14,217 nucleotides of DNA from CAZCPB01 sp044223975 (GTDB lineage Bacteria; Planctomycetota; Phycisphaerae; Phycisphaerales; UBA1924): contig JBGALI010000037.1 of assembly GCA_044223975.1 (NCBI GenBank), positions 1-14,217 on the forward strand, given 5' to 3'. The notes beneath the pieces were generated by a model that ran no database searches, was not told where the DNA came from, and saw only the letters and a program-made list of their open reading frames with translations. How positions within the stretch are numbered: position 1 is the first letter of the stretch; each line of letters begins with the position of its first letter. Shown piece after piece: positions 13,394-14,217 of the stretch. Position numbers and translations under genes: made by a program.

Positions 13394-13600
13394 GTGCCCC
13401 CCGACCCTTCCAGCGATGACGAAGCCCTGCGCGAGGCGACCAAGCAGCCCGCCAAGGCCTCCGTCGACGGCCAGTCCGTCGAGCAGCACCCGCTGAAGGA
13501 CCAGATCGAGGCCGACCGCTACCTCGCGTCCAAGGCCGCCGCGAGGAAGCCCGGCCTCGGCATCAAGTTCGCCAAGATCGTCCCCCCCGGTTCTGTCTGA
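13394..13600 (+). CDS. 68-aa protein in the gpW (head-tail connector) position
   Basis: 68 residues from a GTG at 13394, preceded by GAGAGG (13381-13386). An acidic start (PDPSSDDEALREATKQPAKA) is followed by VDGQSVEQHPLKDQIEADRY and a C-terminus GLGIKFAKIVPPGSV. Between terminase and portal, with length like lambda gpW (68 aa), a central short segment with Ser-Val followed by a helix, it fits a gpW-like head-tail joining protein. I do not see enough identity to be certain and the match rests on position, size and a loose pattern. An 82-nt gap separates it from the zinc-ribbon gene; that gap holds the small palindrome CTACCGGTAG (13319-13328) and nothing else I recognise. Confidence 0.65.
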   Translation: MPPDPSSDDEALREATKQPAKASVDGQSVEQHPLKDQIEADRYLASKAAARKPGLGIKFAKIVPPGSV

Positions 13601-13607
13601 CCCGTCC

Positions 13608-14217
13608 ATGCTGAAAGCCATCGCCAACATCATGAGCCGGGTCGGTCGCGGGACGCAGACCGCCTCTCCCTCCCCGGCGGCGTCGCGTACTCCGCACGGA
13701 GGCGGATCGCGCGGCGGCCGTCGTTTGGTCGTCGCCAAGTTCGACTCGGCCAAGACCACGCCGGAAAACCGTAAGCACTGGGCCAACGCCGACGGTCTGT
13801 CGCCCAACGCCGCGATCAACCCCGAGGTCCGTCGCGTCCTCCGCAACCGCGCTCGCTATGAGGTCGCCAACAACTCGTATGCCAAGGGCATCGTCCTCAC
13901 GCTCGCCAACGACACCATCGGCACCGGTCCCCGGCTGCAGATGCTCACTGACGACGCCGACGCGAATGCTCGCATCGAGGATGCGTTCGAACAGTGGTCG
14001 CGGGCGGTCGACCTCCCCGGAAAGCTCCGCACCATGCGGCTGGCCCGGGCAGAGAGCGGCGAGGCGTTCGCGCTTCTGATCAACAACCCCGGCATCGCGT
14101 CGGCGGGCTCGCCAGTCTCGCTTGATCTCAAGCTCATCGAGGCCGACCAGGTCTGCACGCCCTTGCTTCGCCGCGGGCGCAACGACGAGATCGACGGCAT
14201 CGCGCTCGACGCGTGGG
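13608..14217 (+). CDS. Lambda-family phage portal protein (3' partial)
   Basis: ATG at 13608, 7 nt after the previous stop; the frame is open to the end of the window (203 full codons). There is no clear ribosome binding site, so it is probably translated by coupling to the gene before it. After a 40-residue Ser/Gly/Arg-rich N-terminus comes KFDSAKTTPENRKHWANADG, LSPNAAINPEVRRVLRNRAR, YEVANNSYAKGIVLTLANDT, and IGTGPRLQM. This is the usual N-terminal signature of lambda-type (gpB, PF05136) portals, in which a ring of subunits forms the DNA entry channel at one capsid vertex and docks the terminase. Further on are EQWSRAVDLPGK and LKLIEADQV, also conserved in the family. The C-terminal half lies outside the window. 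Confidence 0.92.
   Translation, partial: MLKAIANIMSRVGRGTQTASPSPAASRTPHGGGSRGGRRLVVAKFDSAKTTPENRKHWANADGLSPNAAINPEVRRVLRNRARYEVANNSYAKGIVLTLANDTIGTGPRLQMLTDDADANARIEDAFEQWSRAVDLPGKLRTMRLARAESGEAFALLINNPGIASAGSPVSLDLKLIEADQVCTPLLRRGRNDEIDGIALDAW

Noticed and set aside
1..14217. tRNA genes, CRISPR arrays, insertion sequences, integrase or att sites
   Set aside because: Looked for and not seen: no cloverleaf-like tRNA pattern, no regularly spaced repeat-spacer array, no transposase or recombinase motifs.

Overview
The window reads as part of a tailed-phage (caudoviral) genome or prophage from a GC-rich bacterium. Gene density is high, overlaps of the ATGA/TGATG type are common, and the order is a classic phage one: replication/recombination genes, then a block of small unknown genes on the other strand, then terminase, connector-position gene and portal. 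The very GC-rich coding sequence and the style of several proteins (Prim-Pol/DUF3987 fusion, ParB-methyltransferase fusion, terminase with an N-terminal helical module) suggest to me a Planctomycetota-type host. That is an impression from remembered homologues, not something the sequence proves. I see no integrase, tRNA or attachment site here, so prophage versus free phage cannot be decided.

Layout. (1) Bases 1-6370, plus strand, one tight operon: 3' end of a DUF669 ssDNA-binding-like gene, a RusA-type Holliday junction resolvase, two different ParB-fold proteins, an SF2 DEAH helicase with a zinc ribbon, and a Prim-Pol/DUF3987 primase-helicase. Neighbours overlap or abut almost everywhere. 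(2) Bases 6371-6920: non-coding, rich in repeats (GGTGAAA iterons, long inverted repeats, GC-rich repeats, an 8-bp tandem repeat); a candidate replication origin or control region. (3) 6921-8297: ParB-like domain fused to a beta-class DNA methyltransferase. (4) 8306-10438, minus strand: six small genes, only one recognisable (HARE-HTH with a histone-H1-like tail), most preceded by the same CGGAGAC ribosome-binding leader, with internal hairpins. (5) 10439-10596: divergent control region with a palindrome and a 23-bp tandem repeat. (6) 10597-14217, plus strand: small terminase-like gene, large terminase, NrdR-like zinc ribbon, a 68-aa protein in the gpW position, and a lambda-type portal cut by the window end.

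How it fits together: the left operon supplies a self-contained replisome (ssDNA coating, primer synthesis, unwinding, branch resolution) plus DNA-binding and methylation proteins. The right operon starts capsid packaging. The minus-strand cassette lies between them, convergent with the methyltransferase (8-nt gap) and divergent from the terminase.

The most interesting unexplained signals are at DNA level: a 25-bp palindrome with perfect 12-bp arms inside the first ParB-like gene, a duplicated GCGATCGT palindrome in the primase linker read in two different frames, the iteron/inverted-repeat cluster at the primase 3' end, and the tandem repeat in front of the terminase genes. A second theme is a small helical module that occurs both as a free 82-aa protein and as the N-terminus of the large terminase.
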